From Chelonoidis abingdonii (lineage: Eukaryota; Chordata; Testudines; Testudinidae), in contig NC_133769.1 of assembly GCF_003597395.2 (NCBI RefSeq), positions 47,693,635-47,757,634 of the forward strand: DNA of 64,000 nt, in the 5' to 3' direction. A program made the position numbers and the translations under genes. Of the stretch, positions 34,285 to 46,279 are shown piece by piece. The notes beneath the pieces are model-generated. The model did no database searches, was not told the origin of the DNA, and saw only the letters and a program-made list of their open reading frames with translations. Numbering within the stretch: the stretch's first letter is position 1; every line of letters begins with the position of its first letter.

Positions 34285-37200
34285 CATTTGTAATTATTTC
34301 TTGCACTAATCAAGATGTGAAGATGCCAAGGGAAGCTACTGGAATGTGCTGTGACAAAAGAGAAACTTGCCTTACTTTTTCGTAGACAGAGGCAAAATTA
34401 ATTTTAGATTTTAGCTGCTTGGAATTGCTGCAACAGACAAAGACTACATTAATATATTAAATGTCATGCTGGTAATGAACTGTCAAAATATTGCTACAGA
34501 CCACTGTAGCTTGTAGTGAATCAACAGAAACTCTATTTTTCTGAAAAATAATTCTGTTTTCTGTTTCTTTAGGCAACAATTTAATTGATTTTTAAAAAGT
34601 CCAGAGTAGAAACAGAAAATTCTCATTGTTTTTAAATAATCATAGCTTGTTTGATAGAAGTACACTCTGAAGTAAGGAAATAGCACTTATTTATGCCACT
34701 TGCACAGAACTCATTAGTCATGCTTCAGTAGAATCTAGCTGTTTGATACTAATTAATTCCCCAGTTCACTTTGGGGTCTTAATGATATTTTCCTGGGTTC
34801 TGACTGTTTGAAATTTGATTTTCGTCTAAAGTATGAAGAATTTCCTAGTATGAAAACACTGGCTTTGCAAAGCATTAAAATTAGTTTTTAAATGTTAAAC
34901 AAGTCCCTTATTGGGAATACTCATGTGAGTAAGTGCTACTCTTAATGAGTAAAGATTACAAAATCTAGCCATATGTCTTGTATCAAAATAAGAGCGAGTT
35001 TTCGACACCTTGGTCTATTTTCAGATGTCATATTTCAGTGGGGCTAATTGAATGTTTGCTACTCACTTGGAGTAAAGATATCAGAAACTGGCCCTAAATA
35101 AAAATTGATAAAGTGGCTCTTGTTAACATCAGTGATGACAACTGAAATTCTTTGTATATTCTGAAAATAATACTAATAAATGGCTTTGCATGCCTGCCAA
35201 TCTAGATGGGACAATAACACTTGTAGTTTTGTGACATGGCATAAAAAAATTGTTCTGTTTATACTGAATTGTCATGTAGTATAGCTGAGCAATAGAGGAC
35301 TGGTGTTCTTGAAAAGACTTTGTTGTATAAAATAAATAAATAAGTAAACAAACTCATGGGGGGGAAAAAGTCTTTTACTGGAAATGTGTCAGAATTGCTA
35401 CTGAAGATTTAACTGGCTGTTGAATAAGCCTGTCACTTGGTTTGCGACTTGATGAGAAACAGTGCTGACAGGTTGTCTGCTTCTATCTCTTCCTGCATGC
35501 ATTGTATCCCAGCCATTAGAGCTGGGTGACTATCTCAAAATAATTTCTTCAAGCATTCACTTGAACTTAAAAATGAATGAGTTACAGTTGTGCTCGTGCC
35601 CCCTTTTGTGTTTGTTTCCCACAAGTGGTGAAGCAGTTGAGTTTCTCTCAGATGGATATTTGCAAAAGCAGGTTTTCAGTTTCCATGGATATATTTTACC
35701 TGGGACAATAAAGCGCTTCACATAGCAGAGGGCAGGATTCCCCAAACTCCTCCCTAGACCTCTTTCATAAAGGGAATTACATGAATCACAAAAGATTGTA
35801 TGTACGCGCACAATCCTATCATTTTGCATGAAAGTGATGAGAGAAAATTATATATAAACTTTTCATCCACTCAAAAAAATCTAACCTAATTATTGCAGAC
35901 ATGATGCCTGGGGCAAGGCCCATATGGCTAAGAAAGGAAAAAGTTGGAAATCTTCTAAAAATTCCCCTACCTTTCTAACCTATGACTTCCTGTACAGAGT
36001 CATAGCCTTGCTAGTTTCCTGTAGGCTCCCCCACTGATTACAAGAATCATGCTTCTCTCATCAGGGATCAGTCAGAATATATTAGGACTTTGGTGACCAG
36101 TCACAACTAAACAACACAGCTCAATTTTCTAATACTACCGATAGAATTTTCACAGTGAACTGTATTTGATAGTTCCATAGAATAAACAACAACAACCCTA
36201 AAGCTTCCAGAAAAGTCAGAGAACAAATTCATATTCTTCATACTCAGTCTCCACTCTTCTGTTTAGTCATGCGTTTTCAAATGTCTCTCAGACATCTACT
36301 ATTGGATGTCCCAGCATGATTTCAGATGTAAATGGTCCTAAATGCAACATTTCCCATTCTAATCTCTCTCATCTACCTTCCTAAACCGTCTCCACTTTCC
36401 TCTGTTGTCCATCCCTTCTGTTATTTTCAACACATTTTTGCCTTCATATCCAGTCTCTTGCTAAATTTTGTTGTTGTCTTTTCATCTACACTATCATTAA
36501 AAGCTAGCCTTTTCTCTCCATCCCAACAGCTAACACTTTTGTCCATTCTGTGGTCATCTCTTGCCTTTCTCAGTGTGTCCTTCTCCTTTCTCGATGCCAT
36601 GCTTCTGACTTCTTCCTTCCTCAGTTGCTCCTTTAAACCACTATTAAAGTCACCGTGCCTGGATTCCACAGCAGTTGGTGATAGTACAGATGCCATAATG
36701 TATGTGTAGATAGCTCTACTTGTCTCACCAGTCTGACCATGTATCATCTTCTGTTAATCCCTTCATTTGCATCTTGTCTTTTATGGCATTATATTCAAGC
36801 TCCTCTTCCTTGCCTATAATTCTCAATACAGTACTGCCCCCACTATATCTCTGATCTAATCTTATCTCATTGAAGTCAATGGGCATCTTTCTAAATATGT
36901 CAGCAGGCTTTAGATCAGGGCCATTAAAACTGGATGAAATCCTGTTCCTACTTGGCCACACATATGGAGTTGGGGATCAAGAGGCAGCTCCCTCCTATCA
37001 TCCTGGTGTTCAAACCACTCAAAAGAGTCCGGAAGAGGTGGGGAACAGACAGACATGACCCTTCCTCCCTTTGCATGGAGAGATAGGGCATGCTGCATCT
37101 TCAGGTGGATGGCATAGCATGCTCACTCCCGATATGATCTAGGGAATTTTGATTTTGATAATCCTTGCTGGAGTTCTATGGGGCTCTGCACCATCCCTAG

Positions 37201-38373
37201 TAGAGAACAGTATGGAGGATACACCATCTGAACCTTTGTTTGAACCCCACTCCACTTTTATTACAAAAGAAGAAAAAATATTATGAGATGGAGGTGTTTT
37301 GCCCTTACACATTTGCATGGTCTGTTAATGATGCCTTCTCTGTTTCAAAATCTTCATTCATTTATCTTTATAAAAATTAATAGATGCTTATTGCTCAGTC
37401 TATGACTCAAAGGTACATGATAAAAACCTAGGGGATTTCTGCTTCTAATGTATATTACACAGTAAGATGATGGATTTGAGTTTGTTTTCCAATTGGTCCA
37501 AAAAGAAAGTGACAACCTTCTCAAGGAAAAAGCTGGATTTGTATTGAAAAGTTACAGAACAAAAGTTAAGTTCTTTTAAATGTTAGAGATTAAAAAAAAA
37601 AGGGTTTCTGGCAGTTAAAATTGCCATCTGAATCGTATCTAGTCTACTACCTTAGCCTAATATTCTTATAGCCATTTGCTAGCACTTTATCCACCCTGAA
37701 ATCTAATTCTGAATCCTGAAATGAACTCCTGATCAGTGAACTACCTACTTTTACATTTCTTATTAATGCCTGGTTTACATATTGCCACATACTGGATATT
37801 CATACTGCAGAGTGCATTAAATAAAGGAAAATTGTAGCATTCTTCAAAGAATTCTGAGCTTATCATTCCTCTAGGCTGCTACATAATTATTTTTTTGAAA
37901 CTGAAAATGAACAGAAAACAGTGTTTTCATATAATCATAGCTTATTTGATAGAAGAAATATACTTTGCTATAGTTCTGTAGTCAGACAAACTTCTTAGCA
38001 AGATAAGATTTAAAGGTGATAGGTGCCACTCAGAGCTTGATTTCCCACTTGTCACAGCAGACTTCTGAACCACATATTATTTGTGGGCACTGTTGAAAAA
38101 TGAACAGTATTTATTGCTTTAAAATATATAACTTTGGATCAAATTTAGCCCTGACATAGAACCTGCTGATGCTGAGGATGTATTTGGCATTTTATGTCAG
38201 TAGTACTTCATCAAATCTGAAAATATGTAATGTCTAAGTACATTCCGGTCATGACTACTGCTGTGGCCTGAAAGACTCCAATACATTCAGTCTATATTGT
38301 TCCTGCTTGGGACCTAATCTTTTGCCCAAGATCTATAGCAGTATTCAAGTGATCAAACACCATGTATCAAAGC
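34285..38373. other. Mostly AT-rich DNA, nothing recognised
   Basis: 4.1 kb without a supported gene. ORFs of 125 (36332-36709, plus) and 106 codons (36427-36747, minus) occupy the same pyrimidine-rich stretch and have no motif. 36843-36922 resembles old fold-back debris. ORFs at 35462-35829 are also unsupported. Confidence 0.5.
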
Positions 38374-38496
38374 TAGGGTGACCAGATGTCCTGATTTTAT
38401 AGGGACAGTCCTGATATTTGGGGCTTTTTCTTATAAAGGTGCCTATTACCCCCACCTCCTGTCCTGATTTATTACACTTGCTAACTGGTCATTCCC
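38374..38496. mobile_element. hAT-type MITE, 123 bp (copy 1)
   Basis: It begins TAGGGTGACCAGATGTCC and ends CTAACTGGTCATTCCC. The flanks are a perfect 8-bp direct repeat ATCAAAGC (38366-38373 and 38497-38504). Copies at 39313-39433 and 45581-45709 share the whole length, including the central TTTTTCTTATA block and C-rich tract. Confidence 0.85.
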
Positions 38497-39312
38497 ATCA
38501 AAGCACCAAAATATCCTAGGTTGACTTAAAAAGCCTGATATATGTATATAAAAATGAGGTTTTCATTATTTTTTATTTGTTTTCTGGTTTTTTGAGCCAT
38601 CTCATGTTCAAATACCCAATCTTTTCTCTGCAACCATGAGAGCCAGAAATTTATTTATTTGTTAAATAAAACCTTATATTCTCATATTTTGACATGACTC
38701 TAGCAGCTGGGGCTGGACAGTTGGCAACACCCTCAGAGGGTGTTCATCCTTAGAGGGCTAAGAAGGATATAATAATTTGAATAAGCTTCAGACTCTCCCC
38801 CAATTGTTGCTTATTACTATAATGAGTTGAAAACTGCAAGGCAGCAATTTTTTTTTTCTGAGCTCTGTTCCAGCTAGGATTATAATTTTGCTGATATGTC
38901 TCTTAGATAACAGATTAGACAGAACCATAGTATCAGATCCCTGTGGCTTTGGATGCAGAAAGCTGCCTGTGGAATTTCTAGAGACAGAGTTCAAGGTGAG
39001 TACATAGATTATTGGTTGTGTAGAGTTCTAGCGAGATAATTGCTTTGAAACTGAAGGAAAATCACTGTGCTCTCCCCACAGTCCCTCTCAAAGAGAGTTC
39101 AAAGCTCTCATATTCTGTAAAGGGTTTGCTCCCACAAAGGAAGCAAGATCATCATTGTTGAATGTTTGGTGTCATGTAACAATAGTAAAGAAATGAAGCA
39201 CAGAAAGACTTGCTGTCTTTTAAAACTGAACAAAGAAATGTATTAGAATAAGGAAAATGGTATTATCTGTAAACCTACTTTCTCTCTTTGTTGTCTTTGG
39301 TTTACTGCAGAG
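38497..39312. other. AT-rich spacer
   Basis: No gene recognised. A T run of 10 is at 38850. Confidence 0.5.
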
Positions 39313-39433
39313 TAGGGTGACCAGATGTCCCATTTTTAAAGGGACAGTCCTGTTTTTTGGGACTTTTTCTTATATAGGCACCTTTTACCCCCCACCCCCT
39401 GTCCTGTTTTTTCACAGTTGCTATCTGGTAACC
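39313..39433. mobile_element. hAT-type MITE (copy 2)
   Basis: Begins TAGGGTGACCAGATGTCCC, contains GGGACAGTCCTGTTTTTTGG, ends GCTATCTGGTAACCC. No matching 8-bp flanks are seen, so its target duplication has eroded or the right end is rearranged. Confidence 0.8.
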
Positions 39434-39506
39434 CGTATCTCCCTAGAACATTTCAAGATCCTGGCAGGCTTCCCACTTCAGTTTTAAGCAGGGATGTACA
39501 TGAATA

Positions 39507-40660
39507 TGTAGATATCCTCTACTAGAGGGGCCTCTAAACTTAATTAGAAGCATTCCAGTCAGGAAGATCCTGAGCGGTGCAATTGAGCCTGGAGATTACA
39601 TCTCCCATGATGCCTTGAGAAGGAGAGAGACTTCTGTTTCCAGAGGATACAGGGAGTATGTATGGTGGGCTCCATGTTGGTAGGGTGCTGAAGTTACTTT
39701 GTTGAGCTCTGTCCAAGCCAGGAGCTACTGGTAAGAAACTACTGGGGCTTTGACCAAGCTGGGAGCCACAGAAGCTGTTGCTGGCTTTCACTGGATCCAG
39801 GACACAGACTGTTGCTGTGCCCAGAGCTGATTGAGGTGGACTTGCAGTGAAGGTAATGTGAGTAACCACCACTTTTGTTGTTGGGGAAAGTGCTTGCAAG
39901 GGAAGGGGGACAGCAAGCGGTCTGAGAAGAGATGGCATACTCTTATTGTCTGTCCAGGATCCAGAGTTAAGTGACCTCTGGTTAAAACAGCTCCCATCTT
40001 TACAGGGATTGTGCATCTTGGAATAATCCCAGATTAGAATTGCTCTTCCCCTTTTCCCTGGGCTGGACTGTTCTACTGGACCAACAGAGTGCTGTCTCCA
40101 GCTTCAAGATCTTGATGCGTGCCCATGCAAGCTTTTAGAACTCTGAAATTCAGAGATGTGTATAAGCAGGGATGGGGTAAATGTTGCCAGTGTAAATGTA
40201 AGTGGGTTAAGTTTCATTTACTGCTGTAAACTGCATTTATTAATTGATTTATTGACGTGCCCCCTGCTTATTTATATTGATTGGGACATCTAAATTACGC
40301 TCAGTCTGTTATATCAGGTTTTTCTAAATTGGTAAGTGAAAGTGTGTTAACTCGAATCTAAGTATATAGTGGTAGTATATAGTTGATAGTTGGTACTTTT
40401 GAGTTAGACCCATTGCGTAGATTATCTCTGGTTTACTTCTGGAGGTCCCACAGGACTTCCAGTGAGCGTGTACAGGGTCCAGCCAGGGGGAAGCACTACC
40501 AGAATTAATGTCCTTTATATGTGAGGGGTAGGAAGAGGATTCCCAGCTATCCAACACATCACTACTGGGATACTCAGGATCTCTTTTACTGTTGACATCA
40601 TCAGGCACCCAGGAACTGCCTGCTCCCAAGTAGCCCAGGAAGGAAGGCTTGGGGATTACA
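39507..40660 (+). mobile_element. Solo LTR, about 1.15 kb, Gypsy-related
   Basis: It begins TGTAGATATCCTCTACTAG and ends GGGGATTACA. Its 5' end matches 25092-25170 and its last 920 bp match 27530-28484 of the Gypsy element, which identifies it as that family's LTR. No 5-bp target duplication is visible because the right flank is a CA microsatellite. ORFs inside it (e.g. 39540-40016 and 40324-40740, minus) are not coding. Confidence 0.75.
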
Positions 40661-40730
40661 CACACAGACACAGACACACACACACACAGAGATATGTGTG
40701 TGTGTATATATATATATAATACACACATAG
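40657..40730. repeat. (CA)n/(TG)n/(TA)n compound microsatellite
   Basis: ACACACACAGACACAGACAC, then GTGTGTGTGTATATATATAT, then ACACACA. It is self-complementary and may have grown from the ACA end of the LTR. Confidence 0.9.
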
Positions 40731-41474
40731 AATCTCTCACATTTAGTGATGAATTCTGTTATCAGTTTGGGCTAATGAAAGGCCTACGCAAAGTTTGCAG
40801 TGCCAACATAAATAACTAGACATCTGTTCAGATAAGGCACCTACAGCTGACATTACATTATTATTATTAATGATTTGTACTGTGGAAGTACCCAAAAGTC
40901 TCAGGGAAGATGTGGAGGTGGTCTTATTGTGTTCATCAGTGTAGAAACACTGTGGAAGTCAGGGTCCCTGCTCCAGAAAACGTATAGCCTAAAATTAAGC
41001 GAGAGAAAGGACTACAGAGAAAGTGATCAGTGAGGAAAATGCCCACCTTACTAGTGGGGGTATGGCTTTGATATCACCAGGAGCAGTGGAGATACTGCCT
41101 TGGGCTGGACAGGGGGGTAGATCTCTACAGGGAGCAATTGAGACAGTGGTCCAAGTGCCCTCTCCTTTCCTTCTCCACCTTTGTTTTCAGTGGGGGGAGG
41201 CCTTTTCTTTCTTCTCTTTCCCCCAACCCTTCCTTCCACATGCTCAGGTTGTGGGGAGAGGTGGGGGAGATCATATCCTGCATCTGGATCTTTGGGATCT
41301 TTCTCATCTACCACAGCTTTCAGTAGGCACTATGTGAATGACTCCTGTTTGGTAGGGATAGAGTATGAAGGAGGTTGGTACAGTTTGCTTGTCATGTTCT
41401 GGAGTTCAACCTGGACCAGTGAGAGGTTGTGTCACCACCTGCCCTGCCCTGAGACATTTAACTGTTCTGCTGCT
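40731..41474. other. Unassigned DNA; old SINE-like repeat at 40855-40985
   Basis: The 40855-40985 piece resembles the repeat at 20797-20900 on the minus strand (ATTATTATTATTAATG..., CAGGGTCCCTGCTCCAG). 41050-41500 has overlapping ORFs on both strands without motif. Confidence 0.45.
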
Positions 41475-43060
41475 GTGACGCACAGCCCGGACACCAACAG
41501 CCAGTAGACAAGCATGAAGTTCTCTGTGTGTCTGTGTGCTGTGCAGCCCTGGGTCAGCACTCAGTCTGCCTGCAACACAACAGCCTCACCTTGGTTTTCA
41601 CCAGCCTTGGTTACTACTTTCAGGGAGACCCAAACTCACTGGCAGTCCAAAATTTCCCTAAAGCTATCTGCCCTGCAGCCTGCAACCCTCTCCTGGTACA
41701 CTCAGAGACATAATAAGGTTCTTTGCTCCTTTAAAGAGACAAAAGCACAGTTTATGACTGTGACTGGAGTTAGCAATCACTTCAGTTCCAACACAGCACG
41801 TGGTTGGTTTAGATCAGGTGTCTCAAAGTCCCAGCCCCCAGGCCATTTTTTGGCCTGAGAACCTCCCCATTGCAGCCTGGGGAGGAGAGACGCATGCAGC
41901 CATGCTGCTGGCTGTCTGCTGCAGGCGCTGCCCCTTGCGCTCCCATTGGCTGGGGGAGAGGGACAGAGATACCATCACTAGTCACCGGACAGAGGCAGCC
42001 ATGGAGGCAGCTTCATTAGTTGCCAGGCAGAGTCAGCAATAGAGGCAGAGTCACTTTTTTCCACACTATAAACAAGTCAAAATATTGAACACAACTATCT
42101 GATGCACACCTTGCTGCAATCCTGAAGGTTTCAACTTCTCAGTCACTGAGTCCAAACATTAACAAACTGACAGAACTGAAACATTGCTAGGTGTCTGGCA
42201 AACACTAAAAACTCTGGCAGGTGAAGAATTTTATAAAGTTGTATGACAGTTTTATTATTTCTAAGAAATTCAAAATAAAAAATACAATATAAACATTTTC
42301 TTTTCTGAACACCATCTTCAGGGACATTATTGGCCTCCTGGGAGGATTTAAGGACTGGCACTGGCTCTAAGGGTAAACTGAGTTTGAGACCCCTGGTTTA
42401 GATTAAAAGTAAAACCATTTCATTAACAAAAGAGCAGGCATTAAGTGATACCAGGTACAAGAGATAAAGACGGAGATGGTTATAAGCAAATAAAATTGAA
42501 AACACACATCTGAAAGTCTAAGATACCATCTTTGTTCAAGATGGTTTCTTTTACACACAGTCTCCTTTTCAGCTTTTTACTGGCTAGCCTGGCCAGGACC
42601 CAACACAGAGATCAAATTGCTTGGTTTCTTTATCTCCTAAGTTGAAGGAGGAAGAGGGAATCTATCTTTGTTTCTTATATCTTCAAAAGGGGTGTCTTTG
42701 TCTTACAAGGCAGGAAGGCTTCCTGGGGATTCAGTCTCTTGTATCTCTCTGGGATGTAGGAGCCATGTTAATTGTCTGTCTCTCGAGTTTAGGCTGGTTT
42801 AGCTTGATTGCTTTCTTTACTGCTAATATGTAAATTGAGGTAAAACCACGCTCCTTTGTCTAAGACAGACCTGTTAATCACCTTTATCTAGGCTGTCTTG
42901 TCTTAAACATGCTATGGTAACATCATACAGAGGGATTTCATAACTTCACATATAAGCGTAGCACACGGGTTTTACAATGATAGTAATAGCCAGCATTTTA
43001 TTAGCGTTCATATGAAACCGCACAAGACATACTTTGTACAAATTCATTACAATTTTGTGT
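41475..43060 (-). mobile_element. Probable LTR on the minus strand, split by a hAT element
   Basis: On the minus strand the order resembles the 43543 LTR: a TTGTACAAAGTATGTCTTGTG-like start, a GACAAAGGAG block, then TAATGAAATGGTTTTACTTTT as in the R/poly(A) region. After the hAT insertion comes TTAAAGGAGCAAAGAACCTT and an end near TGCGTCACAG. Boundaries are approximate; no target duplication was found. Confidence 0.5.
41815..42395. mobile_element. Non-autonomous hAT element, 581 bp
   Basis: The left end CAGGTGTCTCAAAGTCC and the reverse complement of the right end CAGGGGTCTCAAACTCAG are terminal inverted repeats. The flanks are a perfect 8-bp repeat GTTTAGAT (41807-41814 and 42396-42403). 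It is inserted in the minus-strand LTR. The interior is G-rich on the left and AT-rich on the right, without a transposase motif. Confidence 0.88.
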
Positions 43061-43542
43061 AGAGTGTGAATACAAGGTCATGGTGAGCCTCTGGCACAGC
43101 TAGGAAAGCTGTGGGCCAGAACATCAGGGAAACTGAGGCACATCTGGAAAGTTCTGTGATTCAAAAACTGCTGAGTGCAGAGAGACACTGGCACAGCTAA
43201 GGGTAGCTCTGGGCCAGAACTCTGCTGGGAGCAAGGAAGACTCAGGATGGTAAAAGATCTGATTTCCTGCTTTTGTGGGTGACAGAACCCTTTACTGGCC
43301 TGGGTAATACAGGTAGGTGTGAAGCAACCACTGGGAGAGTATGGATTTTAAGAAAAGGGAAAGGTCCAACTTAGTCTGTGGGCTTGGCGGGACTTTGAAT
43401 TGATGCCTGCAGAGTAGCCAGTGGCTAATCCTACTGTGTCAATGTCAGGGGGAGGTGTGGCACAGAGGCCCATTGATGGTTCACTACTCTGTGTCAGCAA
43501 CTCCTGTCAGGCCTGACATGCTCACTACACTTCACACACTGG
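43061..43542. other. Spacer with an imperfect internal repeat
   Basis: CTCTGGCACAGCTAGGAAAG (43089) and ACTGGCACAGCTAAGGGTAG (43187), each followed by GGGCCAGAAC, are about 98 bp apart. CTTTACTGGCCTGGGTAATA at 43291 resembles the U5 end of the next LTR (44812). It may be a piece of a related LTR. Confidence 0.45.
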
Positions 43543-44841
43543 TGTCATGATATGTACCCAAAAGGTGCCATTTAAGATATCATTGGAAAACTAATAACTC
43601 ACTGATTATTGAAATGCTTGTGTGGTGAATGTACAGTGTATGTACAAACAATTATTGATATGTGCCAGATTTATGTCCTTAAAATTTGTTTGGCAAGCAA
43701 TGCATAAGCACCGTCTGCCCTAGACAAAGGAATGTGTATTTTTTGTCTGGCCAGCCTAGTTGTCAGGCAGAGACAATGAAGGTACATTTACCTAAAAGGT
43801 AAACAAAGCTATCAAGCTCACAAGTGGGGGAGATAGATTCTTGCAGGGTCTGCACCTCAAATTGTATACAATATTATTGAATTATAAAAGTGTATCTAGT
43901 AAGGTCTTTTTATGAAAGCTAAGGATGCACTGGTGCTTAATATCATTGTCTTATATATGTACTAACACTATGTGAGGAATTATAGATACTCAGTGATATT
44001 ATGCTTTAAAGTCTGTGACCAAACCCAGAGAGAAACTGGTTTTCCCCCAGACAAGAGGAAAAGTAGCACTCTGGAATCAAAACAATGGAAACCTATTTAC
44101 ATACAGATCAGCAAGTGGATGGGAAGTCTTCAGGAAGAGAACAGCATGGGGTCATCCTGCCTCTTGATACAGGGTCAATGAATTCTGAGAGAACTAATGG
44201 GAAACAGAGAGCCATTCTGGCATCTTTCACCTAGGAAGATAAGGGAAACGAGCACCTGGCACTTCCTTGGAAAGTCCTGACAGGAAGAAAGTCAGCCCAG
44301 GCAGAAAAGAAGAAAGATTGGTAAGAAATCTACCTTGAACAAAGGCTGTAGTTTGTTACATTAGGTCTTAGCCATTAGAAAGAATATAATTACTTAGTTT
44401 GCAGCCATTTTTGCTTTTATCCCTTGTACTTGAGCTCACTTAAAAAATCTCTTTTTCTTAATAAACTTGTTTTACTTTCATTATAAATCATCAGTGCTGT
44501 GTAAGTTAAGTAAGGGTGTTCTTCTAGGAAGCTGACCGATTGGAGTGTTTTACTGTCTCTGTAAAGGCTGCGAACCTAATAGTTTCTCTGTGAAGGTTCA
44601 GTGAAAGGGACTTGTGCCTGCAGTAGGATGATTTTGAGGCAATCTCGGGACTGGAAGGTTACTAAGGTCAGCCCACAGGGAGTAACCAGGTTGACCAATG
44701 GCAGGGCAAGGTTTGCGGGCTGCTGGCAGGCTGTTGGGATCAGAGCTCTGGACCAAAGTTGCACAGCCACAAGACACCAGTGTTACAAGGGAGACAGTGA
44801 CCGAACCCCTTATTGGCCTGGGTGAACCCCAAAACATCACA
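43543..44841 (+). mobile_element. LTR (1.3 kb) of a Gypsy-like element
   Basis: It begins TGTCATGATATG and ends CATCACA. AATAAA is at 44460-44465, followed by a CTTGTTTTAC-type R region. A gag remnant starts 290 bp downstream, so this is the 5' LTR. ORFs of 60-100 codons in its last 270 bp lie in U5 and carry no motif. The 3' LTR was not found. Confidence 0.65.
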
Positions 44842-45134
44842 ATGCTGTCCAAGAGGGGTAGCCATTCTAGGATCCCTGCTTCAGGCCTGTGTCATTATCA
44901 GTGGAACTGGAGTCAGAGGGCCAATGTTCCCTGGAGAGACTGTTATTGATGGGATGTCAGGGAAACTGGGAATGCAGAAAGTTATGCTGGACGAGCAGAG
45001 TGCAGGGTTTAATAAAGTTTCACTTGTTGAACTTAGCCTGCATTCAGCTTCACTGTTTGCAAATGAACCATGGTGGCAGTGTCTGAGCTGTAAGTTCTCT
45101 GAAATGCAGCAGCTGGCAGTGTAAGTCATGGAAC
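44842..45134 (+). other. Leader of the Gypsy-like element
   Basis: Between the LTR end and the gag frame. A GTGGCAGTGTCTGAGC and GCAGCAGCTGG region precedes gag. I could not identify a primer-binding site by eye. Confidence 0.45.
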
Positions 45135-45857
45135 TTGGTCAGAAGCCTCCTAGAGCCCTGGATTTTTGCAAACACAAACCTAGCCCAGGGATGGAGCCAG
45201 TGCAAGGAGGAGTTCAAGCTGTACATAGACCTGACCATGCAACAGAGTGACAACAGAAGAAAAGTAAAGCTATTATTTTACCTTATTGAACAACAGGACA
45301 GAGGTTGCCTCACATTATTCTTAGGCGCCCCGGAAAACTGTTCCTCCCCAAAGCAAAACAAAACTGTGCAGCAAAACAGGTTTTTCACTAGAGACCAATC
45401 CAAAGGGGAGGAGATAGATTCCTATATTCCAGCATTATGCACACTGGGTGCTACATGGAATTTTGGGGACTTGACAGACTTTCTGATTTGGGACAGGATA
45501 GTCTGCAGCACTTATGATCACCACCTGCAGGAGCAGCTGCTCTGGGAAGACAATCTCACATTAGACGTGGGGCATGCAGCCATGGTGACCAGACATCCCG
45601 AAATTATTGGGACTGTCCTGATATTCAGGACTTTGCCTTATATAGGACCCTATCTACCTCCATCTCCATCCCCGTTCTGGTTTTTCGCACTTGCAATCTT
45701 GTCACTGTACATGCAGCAGGAGACTCAAGAGAAAGGAAGAAAAGCCCTAGGAGGCACAATATCAGCAGATGCAGGTACAGTGAGACAACAGCACAGAGAG
45801 CAGGTGGCCAGGGTTCCACCCCATAGTGATATGCATATACTGCGGGAGACGGTATGA
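45135..45857 (+). pseudogene. Gypsy gag remnant, run-on through a MITE
   Basis: A 240-codon frame. Residues 1-148 look like Ty3/Gypsy gag: an N-terminal EPWIFA...WSQCKEEFKLY block (about 7-28), a KVKLLFYLI segment (about 43-51), and a FFTRDQSKGEEIDSY...LGDL-like capsid region with FLIWDRIVC (about 83-123). Residues about 149-191 are translated hAT MITE, not gag. The remaining ORF is a shifted tail. A capsid-internal gap after residue about 64 indicates a deletion. The true coding state is broken. Confidence 0.78.
45581..45709. mobile_element. hAT-type MITE, 129 bp (copy 3), inside gag
   Basis: Starts CATGGTGACCAGACATCCCG, ends TTGTCACTGTA. The perfect 8-bp repeat CATGCAGC flanks it (45573-45580 and 45710-45717). 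Insertion plus duplication adds 137 bp (not a multiple of three), so it shifts the gag frame even though a long ORF happens to stay open. Confidence 0.85.
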
Positions 45858-46038
45858 GCGGGTAAAGGAGAAGTGCACTATACTAGGACAGCATTGTAAG
45901 AAATGTGGCAAGTTGAACCATATTAGAAGTGTGTGCAAGAGCGGTAGAAGATCCCAGGTTCAGTCAGACTTCTACGAGAGGGAAATGGCACATCATGACT
46001 CTCTCCAAGAGTCAGGTTCAAGAAAACTAAAAGGATAG
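45826..46038 (+). pseudogene. Gypsy nucleocapsid zinc-knuckle remnant
   Basis: 70 codons. The second knuckle is a canonical CCHC: Cys24-X2-Cys27-X4-His32-X4-Cys37. The first knuckle has Cys3-X2-Cys6-X3-Tyr10-X6-Cys17, with Tyr where the 26-kb Gypsy copy has His. This C-X2-C-X3-H-X6-C plus CCHC pair is the same arrangement as in that copy. It is out of frame with the gag ORF upstream. Confidence 0.8.
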
Positions 46039-46093
46039 GAAAGCAACAAAGGGCAATAAAAATCTCCATGCGTACAACAGTGTTCATAGGGAA

Positions 46094-46279
46094 ATGTCTG
46101 TGTGTTTCCAGTTGGATAGCAGAGCCTCTTTCAGTGTGATTCCTCAGGGTGAAATGAACTTGAACATATCTATTACACAGAGTAGACTCAATTTAATATC
46201 ATACAATGACAGCATAATGCAGCCCATTGGAAAATTTGACTTCATAATGACTAATTCAAAAAATTACAGCCAGTACTAA
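46094..46279 (+). pseudogene. Gypsy aspartic-protease remnant
   Basis: 61 codons with FQLDSRASFSVIP at residues 5-17, in the place of the DSGA active-site motif of retropepsins (Gly replaced by Arg). Order after the zinc knuckles fits gag-pro. The likely continuation to about 46520 is degraded and is cut by the hAT element at 46531. Confidence 0.7.

Noticed and set aside
36332..36747. 125- and 106-codon ORFs on opposite strands as a coding exon
   Set aside because: The sequence is pyrimidine-biased and both strands are open by composition. No motif, no splice context and no repeat partner was seen.
39540..40016. 158-codon minus-strand ORF
   Set aside because: It lies inside a Gypsy-type LTR on the strand opposite to the element and has no recognisable domain.
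40657..40730. CRISPR-like or structured array
   Set aside because: It is a plain CA/TG/TA microsatellite. No spaced direct repeats suggesting a CRISPR array occur anywhere in the window, and the DNA is vertebrate nuclear.
43972..45133. ORFs of 64-103 codons upstream of gag
   Set aside because: They fall in the LTR and leader of the Gypsy-like element, overlap in three frames and lack motifs.
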